64,000 nucleotides of DNA from Sulfuriroseicoccus oceanibius (GCF_010681825.2 NZ_CP066776.1:3224001-3288000), one strand, 5' to 3'; positions 1-9,561 are shown, counted from the stretch's first letter. Translations and numbers: made by a program. Notes: generated from the letters alone by a model not told the origin.

Positions 1-1153
1 CGGAAAGCATCGCGTAAAAGCCCCGTCCGATCGCCACCGGACCGCCCATGTCTTTCACCCCCACATCCGAGGTCGGCGACAACAGCGCCCCGAACATCTT
101 GAAGATCGCCGTGGCACTACGCGAAATCTGCGAGCCAACCGACGGATGCTCGATCGTCCTTTCACCAGCGCCCCAGCCCAAGCCAAGCATGTAGCGCTCG
201 GTCAGCACCTCAGGCGACAATGGCTGCTGCGGCGTCACCTTCAAAGTCTGCAACACCACGCCCTCGTTCTGTGGCAATTTGCGGCTCACCGTAATGGTCA
301 GCTCTTTGCCTTCGCTCTCGTCGACGAATGGAGTCACTTGGTACGAGTACTCAATCGGCTGGTCATTCACCGCCACCACCCGGTCGCCCGCAAGCATTCC
401 CGCGCGCTCGGCCGGTCCACCCTTGGTCACACCGGCCACCACGGCTTCCACCGCGCCGTCGATCTCCAATCGACGCACCATCCCGCGGTCGAACCATCCG
501 CTCTTTTCCTTCTCCGCCACTGGCACGGTTCGCACCACCGGCTCGGTCTGGCCGACTGGAATCACGGTCACATCGACAGTAGGTCCTTCACTGAAGGCCA
601 CCTCGCTCATCACACCACCGGCGGAGGCATACCACCCGTCCACCGGCGTGTCGTTGATCTTCAAAATCTTGTCGCCACGCTGCATTCCGGCCTCTTCTGC
701 CCCTGAATCCTCAGCCACCCAGCCGACCGTCGTGGTCTTTTCCGCGGTGTACATCGGCGTTCCCACCAGGTTCACAATCACCGCCAGCACCACAGCCAAC
801 AGCAAACTGAACAAAGGCCCGGCAAACGCCACGATAATCTTGTCCAGCGGCGAAATCTTCGGCAACGCATCGCGCTGAGAGGCATCCCCACCCTCGATGG
901 TCTCCATTGGCGCCATCTGCGGCAACGCCACAAAGCCACCCGCCGGAATCCAACCAAGCCCCCACTTCACACCGTTCACTTCCTTGTGCCACAGCGGCTT
1001 GCCGAACCAAATCTGGAACCGGTCCACCTTCAACCCACGCCACTTCGCCGCCCAATAATGACCCAGCTCGTGAACCACGATCATTAGGTTGAACAACAAA
1101 ACCACTTCAAAAATCGTCAGCGCAACCTTTCCAATTGAGATCAATGCATCCAT
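1..1153 (-). CDS. rseP: RIP metalloprotease RseP / site-2 protease (M50), C-terminus cut by window edge
   Basis: Read on the minus strand from an ATG at 1153, this frame stays open to the window edge, so the C-terminal end is missing. Residues 28-32 are HELGH, the zinc-binding HExxH of M50 intramembrane proteases, inside the first membrane segment (residues 11-27 hydrophobic). A second hydrophobic segment (about 105-125) follows, then two PDZ domains in tandem (around residues 140-215 and 235-310), each with the GD(K/R)hhxhN-type core. The last visible residues GGPVAIGR are typical of the family and precede the second metal-ligand region. RseP cleaves membrane-anchored anti-sigma factors and remnant signal peptides in the inner membrane; the family is sure, the particular substrate here is unknown. 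An anti-sigma/ECF pair lies at the right end of the window, but no link is shown. Confidence 0.93.
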   Translation of the reverse strand, partial: MDALISIGKVALTIFEVVLLFNLMIVVHELGHYWAAKWRGLKVDRFQIWFGKPLWHKEVNGVKWGLGWIPAGGFVALPQMAPMETIEGGDASQRDALPKISPLDKIIVAFAGPLFSLLLAVVLAVIVNLVGTPMYTAEKTTTVGWVAEDSGAEEAGMQRGDKILKINDTPVDGWYASAGGVMSEVAFSEGPTVDVTVIPVGQTEPVVRTVPVAEKEKSGWFDRGMVRRLEIDGAVEAVVAGVTKGGPAERAGMLAGDRVVAVNDQPIEYSYQVTPFVDESEGKELTITVSRKLPQNEGVVLQTLKVTPQQPLSPEVLTERYMLGLGWGAGERTIEHPSVGSQISRSATAIFKMFGALLSPTSDVGVKDMGGPVAIGRGFYAMLS

Positions 1154-1383
1154 ACGGCTTGGAACTTCGCCTATCGTCCCCAGCGATGAAAGGAGAAAAG
1201 TGCCGCATCGCCGATGTCTCGTGAGGTATTTTCCCCACCGATTCCGCGATCAGCTGGTTTTCAACACCACCGCTCCCAATCCCCCGACCGCGCATTCTCC
1301 TCGTCTGCGGAGAATAGCCCCTCGGGCAGATGCCGCCGATCCGGTAATCTTTGCAAAAACACGCCCGCTCCCCGTGCGGAGAC

Positions 1384-1800
1384 TCACTTCTTCCGCGTCC
1401 AACGCACTTTCACGGTGCCTGCATCTTCTACCGATTTCCCCTCGTTGTCCTCCAATGCGAAATCGACTCCGTTGTCGACCCGCTTGATCCGGATCGTCCC
1501 GCCGCCCAAGGCAACCTCTTCGAGTTTGTGCCAATCGGTGTCAGCATCCAACCCCAACAACGGCCCCATATCCTGGCTTCGCTCATCCCCTTCGGATTTA
1601 ATGGTGATCTCAGTCCCCTTGACTAGGAATGTCGCCTCCTCGTCGCCCGGTCCCATTTTCGCAAGCCAGCCCCCATCGTCTTGCTTGGTGAAATGCATCG
1701 GCTGACCGGCCTCTGGAGCCTGAACCGTGAACGACGACACATCCGCCGGCACAATGTTGAGAATAATCACGAGAATCAGCGAAAACAGAGAAGTAGCCAT
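1384..1800 (-). CDS. hypothetical protein with N-terminal membrane segment or signal peptide
   Basis: A 138-residue protein whose first 18 or so residues (MATSLFSLILVIILNIVPA) form a hydrophobic segment that could be a signal peptide or an anchor. The rest is acidic, beta-rich by appearance and ends in basic residues (WTRKK). I recognise no domain. It sits 230 bp upstream of rseP on the same strand, so cotranscription is possible but not required; the gap (1154-1383) holds nothing I can name. Probably an exported small protein; function unknown. Confidence 0.65.
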   Translation of the reverse strand: MATSLFSLILVIILNIVPADVSSFTVQAPEAGQPMHFTKQDDGGWLAKMGPGDEEATFLVKGTEITIKSEGDERSQDMGPLLGLDADTDWHKLEEVALGGGTIRIKRVDNGVDFALEDNEGKSVEDAGTVKVRWTRKK

Positions 1801-2360
1801 AGCGCGGCACGTTTACACAGACTCGCTAGATCCATCCATCAAAAAACCAGCATAATCCCAACCCATCCTTAGCTAGGGCACACTGGGATCACACGGCGTC
1901 GCACCGACGGCAGGAAGGCTCACGCAAAGCCCCAAAGATCCCAAAGGAAAGCCTGCTCCGGCGACGAGGGTGGGAACGGCGGTCACCGGTGGTCGCTTTT
2001 TTTTCCGCAGATTACAGGATTGAGGGGATTTGAAGTGGATTGGGGTAAGTCACTCAGTATGACTTGAACCGCTCTCTATCCCGCGGCCGCGGGATAGCTC
2101 CATCGCATCCCGTCCGTCCACCATTCCACGATGGACCAACGACACTCCTGTCGTTGCTAGCAAAGCCCCGTCATCAGCTCGCGCCCCGGGACCGCCGTGA
2201 ATCAAGCGCAGTGAATTCGATCAGGATTTGGATTGGGATAAAGATACAGCCCCTCGAACTATGCACGCGCAGCGCTGATAGGGGTAGGGACGGCTCATTG
2301 GCTTGCGCCGCCTCTCCCTCCGAACAGTGGGGCGGACCTCCCGCGCGCGCACGCTAATCC
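1801..2360. other. gene-poor intergenic stretch with dispersed repeats
   Basis: No convincing gene. It contains a palindrome CCCGCGGCCGCGGG near 2081-2094, a hairpin of the ACGACACTCCTGTCGT type near 2140-2156 that recurs at 35.4, 45.3 and 46.9 kb, and a 28-bp stretch starting CTCACGCAAAGCC at 1919-1946 that recurs exactly at 48960-48987. Confidence 0.6.
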
Positions 2361-3203
2361 TCACAGCCCCAACTTACCACGCACGTCCTCCGCGCTCATC
2401 CCCGCCTCGCGCAGCGACCGGATCGACCGTGCGTCATCGCGCTTCGCAAGCCGTTTACCGGACTCGTCACAGATCAACCGATGGTGCTCCCACTCGGGAA
2501 CCGGCAGCCCCAACAACTGCTGCAACAAGCGGTGGATGTGCGTCGACTCAAACAAATCCTCACCGCGCGTCACCAGGGTCACCCCTTGCGCCGCATCGTC
2601 CACCACCACCGACAAGTGATAGCTCGTGCCCGCATCCTTGCGCGCCAATATCACATCGCCAAACATCTCAGGCCGCGCCACTTGCTCGCCACGCGCCCGG
2701 TCCACCCAGCGCAACTCACCAGCCAGATCCACCGCCTTGGCCATGTCCAGCCGCCACGACACCAGGTCCTCAGCAGTGACCGCCATCCGCGCCGCCCTAT
2801 CATCCGCACTCAACTGCCGACAAGTCCCAGGATAATGCGCGCCATCCGGCCCGTGCGGAGCCGACGGCATGGCCGCAATTTCCTCGCGGATCTCACGCCG
2901 CGTGCAAAAACACGGGTAGAGCACGCCCAACGCATCGAGCTGCGCCAACGCATCGCGGTACGCATCCATCCGCTGCAACTGCGGCGTCACTTCCTCGTCC
3001 CAGTCCAGCCCTAGCCACCGCAAATCCTCGTAGACCGCGTCATAATATTCAGGCCGCACGCGACTGGCATCAATGTCCTCCATCCGCAAAAAGAACCGCC
3101 CGCCCACACGCCGCGCCCGCTCATGCGCGAAAATCGCCGCATACGCGTGCCCCAGGTGCAACCACCCGGTCGGACTCGGTGCAAATCGTGTGACTTCACT
3201 CAT
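2361..3203 (-). CDS. gluQ: glutamyl-Q tRNA(Asp) synthetase GluQRS
   Basis: A 280-residue truncated GluRS paralogue that activates glutamate and transfers it to queuosine at position 34 of tRNA(Asp). The N-terminus FAPSPTGWLHLGHA carries the class I HIGH-type signature (HLGH), and KRLAKRD near residue 255 is the KMSKS equivalent. The anticodon-binding domain of true GluRS is absent, as expected for a length near 280-300. A zinc-type CFC followed by YPGTC (about residues 97-130) matches the CxC...YxxxC site of this family. It lies downstream of recQ on the same strand, separated by a 350-bp inverted-repeat element. Alternative: a divergent GluRS, unlikely given the size. Confidence 0.92.
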   Translation of the reverse strand: MSEVTRFAPSPTGWLHLGHAYAAIFAHERARRVGGRFFLRMEDIDASRVRPEYYDAVYEDLRWLGLDWDEEVTPQLQRMDAYRDALAQLDALGVLYPCFCTRREIREEIAAMPSAPHGPDGAHYPGTCRQLSADDRAARMAVTAEDLVSWRLDMAKAVDLAGELRWVDRARGEQVARPEMFGDVILARKDAGTSYHLSVVVDDAAQGVTLVTRGEDLFESTHIHRLLQQLLGLPVPEWEHHRLICDESGKRLAKRDDARSIRSLREAGMSAEDVRGKLGL

Positions 3204-3218
3204 GTAGCGGAGGGTTCC

Positions 3219-3568
3219 GTTTTCTTCTTAGACAGGATTCACATGATGCACATGATTGATCGCTGTCGCGATGATTTCCCTACCTCCCCAAACGAGGAAA
3301 TGCAACTCAACCGCCAAGGCAACGGTTCAATCGGCTTAATCGTGTTGTGTGGCATGGTCTACTCCTTCCCCGAAGGGGAAATGCAAACCAGCCCAGGGTG
3401 ACGGGAGCCTCCGGCGACCTCACCCTGGGATTCCCCGCAACCCAATTCACCCGGCCGAGCCTACGACTCCGCAAAAACACATCACTCACCCGACGGCCGC
3501 TCAACACGCACCGTCACGCCCCCACCCCAAATCATGTGCATCATGTGAATCCTGTCTAAGAAGAAAAC
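3219..3568. repeat. 350-bp element with perfect 39-bp terminal inverted repeats (MITE-like)
   Basis: Positions 3219-3257 are the exact reverse complement of 3530-3568 (39 of 39 bases). The repeat begins GTTTTCTTCTTAGACAGG and contains the tandem words CACATGATG/CACATGATT. The right end stops on the last base of the recQ stop codon and the left end lies 16 bp upstream of the gluQ ATG. The 272 bp between them encode nothing convincing and contain a further hairpin (CCCAGGGTGA ... TCACCCTGGG, about 3390-3432). No target duplication is evident. It looks like a non-autonomous mobile element, or a very large transcript hairpin. Confidence 0.8.
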
Positions 3569-5712
3569 TACCCCTCCGACGCCTCATGCGCGGCGACGAT
3601 TTCCAACACATCACCGCCAAACTTCTGCGCCTTCGCCGGCCCCACCCCGGAAATTTCCAGCAACTCGTCATCGCTCTCCGGCTTTGCCGCCGCAATCAGC
3701 TGCAAGGTTCGGTTCCCGAAAACCACATAACTCGGCACGTTGTCGAACTTGGCGCGCACATTCCGCCACTGCTTGAGCTTCTCCAGCAACACACGGTCAC
3801 AATCAACCGGCGGCTCGCTGTCGCCGCCACGCCCGCCGCTGGCAAACCCAGTCACCTTCGGCCACACCATGGAGAACTCACTCCCATTCGTCATCACGTC
3901 CGCCCCCTCGGGCGTCAGTGTGATCAGCGGATAATCCCCCATCTCCGTCCTGAGCAGGCCCGCGCGTTCCATGCTCGTCAGCAACCGCCGCACGTAATCC
4001 GCTCCATATTCCTTGAGAATGCCATAGGTCGACAGCTCATCGAGCCCGGCACTGAGGATGTCCTTCGCCCTGCTGCCGACCAACATATTCACCACCTTGC
4101 CGCGGCCAAAACGCGCCACCCACCCGCCGTCACGCTTCCAGCTCATCCGCGCCACGCCGGCCAATGCCTTGCGCGCACGTTCCATCTCCGCCCCCGTCGG
4201 CTCACGACGGTCCACCATGGTGAACCCACCACCCGCGCCGTGACCATTGCCGCCACAGTTGTCACAACTGCCACACGGACGCGCCGACGGATCGCCAAAA
4301 TAACGCAAGATCGCCTCCTGACGACAGCCGTGCTCGTAGCACAAATCCACCATCGACTTCAGCTTCGCCCGGTCCCGCCTTTCTTTCTCCTCCAACCCCG
4401 CATCGTCCAAAACCACGTCGCGCGCCAGCACGTCAGGCTTGAGCAAACGAGTCCCCCGCCGCCGCGATCCCGGAATATCAAAGCGCTCGATATACCCCGC
4501 CCGGGCCAAAGTCGCGATCGCGCTGCTGATCGCCATCGTGTTCTTCACCTCCACCTGGTCGGCCAACTCCTCACCGGTCAGCTGCACTTCGTGGTTGGCA
4601 TCTTGGAAATTGAGCAGCCGCTGGTAGACGTTGCGGATCAGTTTTGCTCCCGGATTCGAGCCATCGATGAAAAACTCCTGCGTCCTCGTGTCCGCGTAGT
4701 TGAACATCAACTCACAGTACGAACGCTCGCCGTCACGACCGGCACGCCCCGCTTCCTGATAGTAAGCTTCCACACTCCCCGGGATCTCGAAGTGGACGAC
4801 AAACCGCACGTCCGAGCGGTCAATCCCCATCCCAAACGCATTCGTCGCCACCGCCACATCCACCTCCCCGGACACAAACTGCTCCTGCGCCGCACTGCGC
4901 GACGCATCATCCATCCCACCGTGGTACGCCACCAGCCGCACCCCGTGCGCCTGCAGCTCATTCGACACCTTCTCCACCGACTTGCGCGTCGCGCAGTACA
5001 CAATTCCCGTCTTCCATTGGCCGACAATCCGCACGATCCGCTCGTACTTCGTCTTCACCTTGGCGCATTCGTGGATATTCAAACTCAGGTTCTCGCGCTC
5101 GAACCCACTGACCTCCTCCAGCGCCGATTGCAAACCGAGCTGGTCGCGGATGTCGTTGCGGACAATCGGAGTCGCCGTTGCGGTGAAGGCAGCCACCGTC
5201 GGGCGCCCCGCCGCTTCCACCGCCTTGCCCAGCCGCATGTAGTCCGGACGGAAATCATGCCCCCACTGCGACAAACAGTGCGCCTCATCCACAGCAAACA
5301 ACGACACCTTGATGTCGCGCAATGAGTTCAAAAACATCTGCGAGCGGAAACGCTCAGGTGCCACATAGACCAACTTGTAACGACCCTCCGCCATCCCAGC
5401 CAAGCGCTCGCGCTGCTCCGCCAGCCCGATCGAGCTATTGATCATCGTCGCGCTGATCCCCTTGTCGTTCAGCGCATCGACCTGGTCCTTCATCAACGCG
5501 ATCAGCGGCGAAATCACCAAAGTCACCCCGTCCATCACCACCGCCGGCAACTGGTAACACAACGACTTACCGCCACCCGTCGGCATCACCACCAGCGCGT
5601 CCTGCCCCGACACAATCGCCTCCACCACCTTGCGCTGCCCACCCCGGAACTCACGGTGCCCGAAATATTGTTCCAGCGCGTCCTCGAGCGATTCACTTCC
5701 TGCAGTCGTCAT
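3568..5712 (-). CDS. recQ: ATP-dependent DNA helicase RecQ
   Basis: A 3'-5' superfamily 2 helicase for recombination and repair. From the chosen ATG ([11 protein letters not shown]) the protein is 714 residues. It shows the RecQ order: motif 0 FRGGQ, Walker A MPTGGGKS (about 43-50), DEAH box followed by [13 protein letters not shown] (about 145-160), helicase C domain with the GRAGRDG arginine-finger motif, a RecQ zinc site (CYEHGC ... CGSCDNC, around 420-455), a winged-helix RQC region and a C-terminal HRDC domain (about 620-705). The frame extends 20 codons further upstream to 5772, but those residues (MLWRCCSLW...) do not resemble RecQ, so I prefer 5712. It ends exactly at the inverted-repeat element that separates it from gluQ. 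Confidence 0.95.
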   Translation of the reverse strand: MTTAGSESLEDALEQYFGHREFRGGQRKVVEAIVSGQDALVVMPTGGGKSLCYQLPAVVMDGVTLVISPLIALMKDQVDALNDKGISATMINSSIGLAEQRERLAGMAEGRYKLVYVAPERFRSQMFLNSLRDIKVSLFAVDEAHCLSQWGHDFRPDYMRLGKAVEAAGRPTVAAFTATATPIVRNDIRDQLGLQSALEEVSGFERENLSLNIHECAKVKTKYERIVRIVGQWKTGIVYCATRKSVEKVSNELQAHGVRLVAYHGGMDDASRSAAQEQFVSGEVDVAVATNAFGMGIDRSDVRFVVHFEIPGSVEAYYQEAGRAGRDGERSYCELMFNYADTRTQEFFIDGSNPGAKLIRNVYQRLLNFQDANHEVQLTGEELADQVEVKNTMAISSAIATLARAGYIERFDIPGSRRRGTRLLKPDVLARDVVLDDAGLEEKERRDRAKLKSMVDLCYEHGCRQEAILRYFGDPSARPCGSCDNCGGNGHGAGGGFTMVDRREPTGAEMERARKALAGVARMSWKRDGGWVARFGRGKVVNMLVGSRAKDILSAGLDELSTYGILKEYGADYVRRLLTSMERAGLLRTEMGDYPLITLTPEGADVMTNGSEFSMVWPKVTGFASGGRGGDSEPPVDCDRVLLEKLKQWRNVRAKFDNVPSYVVFGNRTLQLIAAAKPESDDELLEISGVGPAKAQKFGGDVLEIVAAHEASEG

Positions 5713-5952
5713 CGCCGCGACGATGGCATTGATTGGCTCCAGATTCCAGAGGGAACAACAACGCCACAGCAAACGGTTCCGCGATCAAAGCCGGAGCCCG
5801 CCCCCGGGGCGGCGCTACCTCAACAAACTCCGCAGCAATCACATCGATGGACCAACCTCACTCCTGAGGTTGCCCCAACCCCACCGAGCGCAGCGAGCTG
5901 ACTCTCCGTTCCTGGAGGAAACCCGGAACAAAGCCCAAACCAGTCCGACCTC

Positions 5953-7227
5953 TCAATCCCGCAACGGCACAGCCACCACCACATCAGGCATATTTTCAGC
6001 GGCAAATGTCTTCACCACAGACCTCTTGGCGACATCCCATCGCAAATCAAACATCCCCCCAAACTCAGCAACGACCTCATCAATGACCGCCTGTGGATCA
6101 GTTGGTAGTTCACCACCTTTGCACAACATCAAAGCAGCCACCCTAGCCTGGCGCTCACATTCACTGCGGCTCGCGGCACTCCACCATTCATAAGAATCAT
6201 CGACGCTCCACAAATAGGCATCCAACAACTCCTGTTCATCATCCTTCACCTGAGCATATCCAGCGGCCCTCGCTTTTCTATCAACGGAGTCCCGCTCCTT
6301 CTCAGAACCCAAATTACCACCATCCGCCCTGAGCCAACGAATCACTACTTGCTGATTCGCCATCATTCCTTGCCACATTCGCTCCATCACAGAGCGATCC
6401 CCAAATCCCAGATCCTCCGAAGCGCCGTGGGGATAGACACACAGCTTCCCCACAATTGCCTCACCACGCAAGATTTCGGCATACCTGCACCTGTCCATGA
6501 TATCCGCCGACCTCAACCACGCCATCATCCTCCCACGGATCGCCTCATCAAATCCGAACAATTTGAGATCCTCCGTCAAGGCCTCGTACGCGACCACACG
6601 CATCATAATCGCCAGGGTCTCCGTGAGCAGATAGGGCTCCGACACTTTGCTCAGGTGCTGAGCAATCCCAAATACCGATCCAATGGCTCGGCGATAACGT
6701 TCTTGATCCCCACGGATCGCTGCCACTCTGGCCTCCAGCAACAAGAGATCCGCCCCTCGCTTGATCCTCGACACCTTCGAGAAATCAAACTCAGCCCATC
6801 GATCATACTCCCTCTGCCAATCGCGAACCCTCAAATCCAGCCCCCCGATCGCATGAAGTTCTTTCAGCACCGCGTGGTTCTCCACCAGTAACTTCTCGGC
6901 TTCATCAACCTGCCACTTAGACGGATCGGATGATCTCGTGTCTGTCGAAACCTCATTCTCTTCCGTACCTTCTCCCCACAACACCTCATCCTCCGTCAGC
7001 GCAAACAGCCTCTCGTAACCATTCTCCTCCAGCTGAGGCTGGGGCACGACCTTCAACTCGAACTCCGTGAACTTCTCAGCTGCTCGATCATAAAGTGCCC
7101 GTGATTCACTGTATGCCATCGGCAGGGAAGCTGCATTCCTCTCTGGCTTCCCACTTCCCCAGACCGAAGTAGCCCACAACCCGCCCAGCGCCACAACAGC
7201 CAGTGATCTCATGATTCCCGCATTCAT
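5953..7227 (-). CDS. hypothetical secreted protein
   Basis: From the ATG at 7227 (MNAGIMRSLAVVALGGLW) the protein has a cleavable-looking signal peptide ending near SVWGSG, then about 395 mostly helical, charged residues without a domain I can name. The longer frame starts at 7344 but its first 39 residues overlap palindromic-repeat DNA, so the internal start is more likely. The region is rich in Trp/Tyr/Arg and reads like an alpha-solenoid, but I see no clear repeat unit. Neighbouring genes give no functional clue. Probably periplasmic. Confidence 0.7.
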   Translation of the reverse strand: MNAGIMRSLAVVALGGLWATSVWGSGKPERNAASLPMAYSESRALYDRAAEKFTEFELKVVPQPQLEENGYERLFALTEDEVLWGEGTEENEVSTDTRSSDPSKWQVDEAEKLLVENHAVLKELHAIGGLDLRVRDWQREYDRWAEFDFSKVSRIKRGADLLLLEARVAAIRGDQERYRRAIGSVFGIAQHLSKVSEPYLLTETLAIMMRVVAYEALTEDLKLFGFDEAIRGRMMAWLRSADIMDRCRYAEILRGEAIVGKLCVYPHGASEDLGFGDRSVMERMWQGMMANQQVVIRWLRADGGNLGSEKERDSVDRKARAAGYAQVKDDEQELLDAYLWSVDDSYEWWSAASRSECERQARVAALMLCKGGELPTDPQAVIDEVVAEFGGMFDLRWDVAKRSVVKTFAAENMPDVVVAVPLRD

Positions 7228-7312
7228 CGGCGACTGGTGTAACAAACCACCCCAAACAGCGCAACAGGATCGGCGGTACAAGATCAGCGGCAGATTGTAC
7301 CGCCCCAAATCA

Positions 7313-7502
7313 AGCTGGCTTTCAGCCAGCACACGATATCCCACCGGACCCTAGGGACTCCGTCCCTAGGCTATTATCAAATGTCGCTTGCAGCGACGCT
7401 ACACGCCACACGCCCTGCTCGCCGAAGGCGAGATCTCATAAAAGCCTAGGGACGCAGTCCCTAGGTAATCGCACACCCCGCCCGGCTGGCTGAAAGCCAG
7501 CC
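7313..7502. repeat. palindromic mosaic (REP/BIME family C), copy 1
   Basis: A chain of hairpins in symmetric order: GCTGGCTTTCAGCCAGC (7314-7330), CCTAGGGAC/GTCCCTAGG around TCC (7350-7370), GTCGCTTGCAGCGAC (7383-7397), CTCGCCGAAGGCGAG (7418-7432), a second CCTAGGGAC/GTCCCTAGG hairpin around GCA (7445-7465), and GGCTGGCTGAAAGCCAGCC (7484-7502). It lies immediately downstream of the RAYT gene at 7517-7969 and is repeated with the same order on the gene's other side (8036-8410). Confidence 0.85.
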
Positions 7503-7516
7503 TGATCTCTCACCGC

Positions 7517-7969
7517 TCAATCCCACACATAGCGCTCGTCATACGCTACCTTGTACCGTTCAAATAATACCCGCATCTCCTCTTGGAAACTCATCGTCCG
7601 ATGGTGCACCTCCTGTGTGTCGATATACCGCAGGAGCGCATCCAAATGCGACGCACTAATCGAGAACGCTCCGAACCCACGCTGCCAATGAAAATCGTGG
7701 GTTCTCTCCCCTTGCCGTTGCAACCAGACCGTTGAGGTACGTTTCAAATGCCCGACCATCGTGCTGAGATCATCCGTGCGCGGTTGCATCATCGCCAGAT
7801 GCACGTGATCGGCGACACCACCGACCCGATAACATTCCCACCCTTTGTCCCGCGCCGTCGTCGCGAGGTACCCGTGCAGATCGGCTCGCATCTGGCCGAC
7901 GAGAATTGGCTCGCGCCCTTTGGTGCTGAATACCACATGAACCAAGAGCCGGGACAATGATTGAGCCAT
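7517..7969 (-). CDS. REP-associated tyrosine transposase (RAYT, IS200/Y1_Tnp family), small type
   Basis: A 150-residue single-domain HUH transposase. The start MAQSLSRLLVHVVFSTKGREP at 7969 is the typical beginning of the family; 12 codons upstream (8005) is a weaker alternative. The HUH metal motif is HVHL (VADHVHLAMM, about residues 68-72), and the nucleophile candidate is the Tyr in LRYIDTQEVHH near residue 122. RAYTs nick and join single-stranded DNA at REP hairpins and are usually domesticated single-copy genes. This copy sits between two direct copies of the same palindromic mosaic (7313-7502 and 8036-8410), the arrangement expected of a RAYT with its cognate repeats. Confidence 0.85.
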   Translation of the reverse strand: MAQSLSRLLVHVVFSTKGREPILVGQMRADLHGYLATTARDKGWECYRVGGVADHVHLAMMQPRTDDLSTMVGHLKRTSTVWLQRQGERTHDFHWQRGFGAFSISASHLDALLRYIDTQEVHHRTMSFQEEMRVLFERYKVAYDERYVWD

Positions 7970-8035
7970 ACCCTGAATACGCCCAATATAACGATACGGC
8001 GCCATTTTTTTTTACATCTAATCGCCCGCGATAAA

Positions 8036-8410
8036 GCTGGCTTTCAGCCAGCTCATCCCTCCCCCCCTCGCGACCCTAGGGACTCCGTCCCTAGGCTATT
8101 ATCACATGCCGCTTTCAGCGACACATCCCACATCCCACATCCCACATCCCACATCCCACATCCCACATCCCACATCCCACATCCCACATCCCACATCCCA
8201 CATCCCACATCCCACATCCCACATCCCACATCCCACATCCCACATCCCACATCCCACATCCCACATCCCACATCCCACATCCCACATCCCACATCCCACA
8301 TCCCACATCCCACATCCCACGCTACTCGCCGAAGGTGAGCTCTCATAAAAGCCTAGGGACGCAGTCCCTAGGTAACCGTACGCCCCCACCCAGCTGGCTG
8401 AAAGCCGGCC
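8036..8410. repeat. palindromic mosaic (REP/BIME family C), copy 2, expanded by a 7-bp array
   Basis: Same hairpin order as copy 1: GCTGGCTTTCAGCCAGC (8036-8052), CCTAGGGAC/GTCCCTAGG (8076-8096), GCCGCTTTCAGCGAC (8108-8122), CTCGCCGAAGGTGAG (8325-8339), the second CCTAGGGAC hairpin (8353-8373) and a GCTGGCTGAAAGCCGGC hairpin (8391-8408). Between the third and fourth hairpins the short spacer of copy 1 is replaced by a 198-bp heptanucleotide array. Confidence 0.85.
8123..8320. repeat. heptanucleotide tandem array, unit ACATCCC, about 28 copies
   Basis: 198 bp of essentially perfect 7-bp units. It interrupts the palindromic mosaic copy 2 at its centre. Because 7 is not a multiple of 3, all three frames on each strand stay open and cycle through the same peptides (HPTSHIP on plus, MWDVGCG on minus); I do not regard any of these as genes. 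Confidence 0.97.
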
Positions 8411-8553
8411 TCATCTTCTCTCCCGCCGGCCACCCCTCACATTCCGTCGCCCTCCGCCAAACGCGCAGCTTCCCTTGCACTGGGCGGATTGCCGCTTACT
8501 TTGCGCAACCGGTGCACCATTAGCTCCGGCAACCTATTGTTTATCTTACACCC

Positions 8554-9561
8554 ATGTCCACCATCGCCATCGTAGGAGCAACCGGAGCCGTAGGCCAGGA
8601 GATGCTCGAATGCCTTGATCAACGCAACGTCCCGTTCGACGAGCTCGTTCTGCTCGCATCCGCACGATCGGCTGGTAAACGGATCCCATTCCGAGGACAA
8701 GAGCTCGTCGTGCGCGAGCTCACCCACGATGCGTTCGAAGGCATCGACATCGCACTCTTCAGCGCCGGCGGCGGAATTTCCAAAGAGTTCGGCCCATCCG
8801 CAGCCAAGGCTGGCGCGGTGGTCATCGACAACTCGTCCGCTTTCCGCATGGATGCCGACGTGCCACTCGTGGTGCCTGAAATCAACGGCGATGCCGCATT
8901 CAACCACCCGCGCAACATCATCGCCAACCCGAACTGCACGACCATCGTCAGCTTGATGGCGCTTGCTCCATTGCACCGTGCCTTCGGCTTGAAGTCGGTC
9001 ATCGGCTCGTCTTACCAGGCGGTTTCCGGATCGGGCGCGCAAGGCATCGCCGAGCTCGACACCCAGGCCAAAGCCTACGCCGCGGATGAAGAGATCACGC
9101 CATCGGTTTACCCGGTGCAGATCTTCTCCAACGCGATCCCACTCATCGGCAGCATGACCGAAACCGGCTACACCGATGAGGAAATGAAGCTCACCAAGGA
9201 AGGTGCCAAGATCCTCGATCTGGCAGGCCTCAAAGCGTCGATCACCTGTGTGCGCGTGCCGGTCATGCGCTCCCATTCGGTGGCAATCACTGCTCAGTTC
9301 GACCGTCCGGTCAGCGTCGACGCAGCCCGCGAGGCCATCGATGCCTTCGACGGCGTCCAGGTCATCGACGACCCGGCCAACGGTAAGTTCCCGACCCCAC
9401 TCGACTGCACCAACCGCGACGACTGCCTCGTCGGCCGCATCCGTCCGAGCCTCGTGCTCGACAACGCACTCGACCTGTGGGTCGTCGGCGACCAGGTCCG
9501 CAAGGGCGCCGCTCTCAACGCGGTGCAGATTGCCGAGCTGCTCATTGCCCGCGGCAACTAA
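8554..9561 (+). CDS. asd: aspartate-semialdehyde dehydrogenase
   Basis: NADP-dependent reduction of aspartyl-4-phosphate to aspartate semialdehyde, the branch point to lysine/diaminopimelate, threonine and methionine. The 335-residue protein starts MSTIAIVGATGAVGQEML with the Rossmann GxTGxVG motif, has SAGGGISKEF, and the active-site cysteine is Cys128 in NPNCTT. Length and motifs match the family throughout, ending with a dimerisation-domain RKGAALNAVQIAELL. It is a monocistronic unit followed by a good intrinsic terminator at 9584-9621. Confidence 0.97.
   Translation: MSTIAIVGATGAVGQEMLECLDQRNVPFDELVLLASARSAGKRIPFRGQELVVRELTHDAFEGIDIALFSAGGGISKEFGPSAAKAGAVVIDNSSAFRMDADVPLVVPEINGDAAFNHPRNIIANPNCTTIVSLMALAPLHRAFGLKSVIGSSYQAVSGSGAQGIAELDTQAKAYAADEEITPSVYPVQIFSNAIPLIGSMTETGYTDEEMKLTKEGAKILDLAGLKASITCVRVPVMRSHSVAITAQFDRPVSVDAAREAIDAFDGVQVIDDPANGKFPTPLDCTNRDDCLVGRIRPSLVLDNALDLWVVGDQVRKGAALNAVQIAELLIARGN

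Noticed and set aside
3349-5325. 658-codon plus-strand frame antisense to recQ
   Set aside because: It mirrors the recQ reading frame in GC-rich DNA; the translation is His/Arg/Pro-rich and unlike any protein family, whereas the minus strand encodes a complete RecQ.
8123-8320. CRISPR array
   Set aside because: Direct repeats are contiguous 7-mers without spacers, and no cas gene is present; the same holds for the 295-bp and 200-bp tandem repeats.
8053-8389. Several open frames of 66-125 codons on both strands across the heptanucleotide array
   Set aside because: The 7-bp unit keeps all frames open; the translated repeats (HPTSHIP, MWDVGCG) exist on both strands and have no start or ribosome site of their own.
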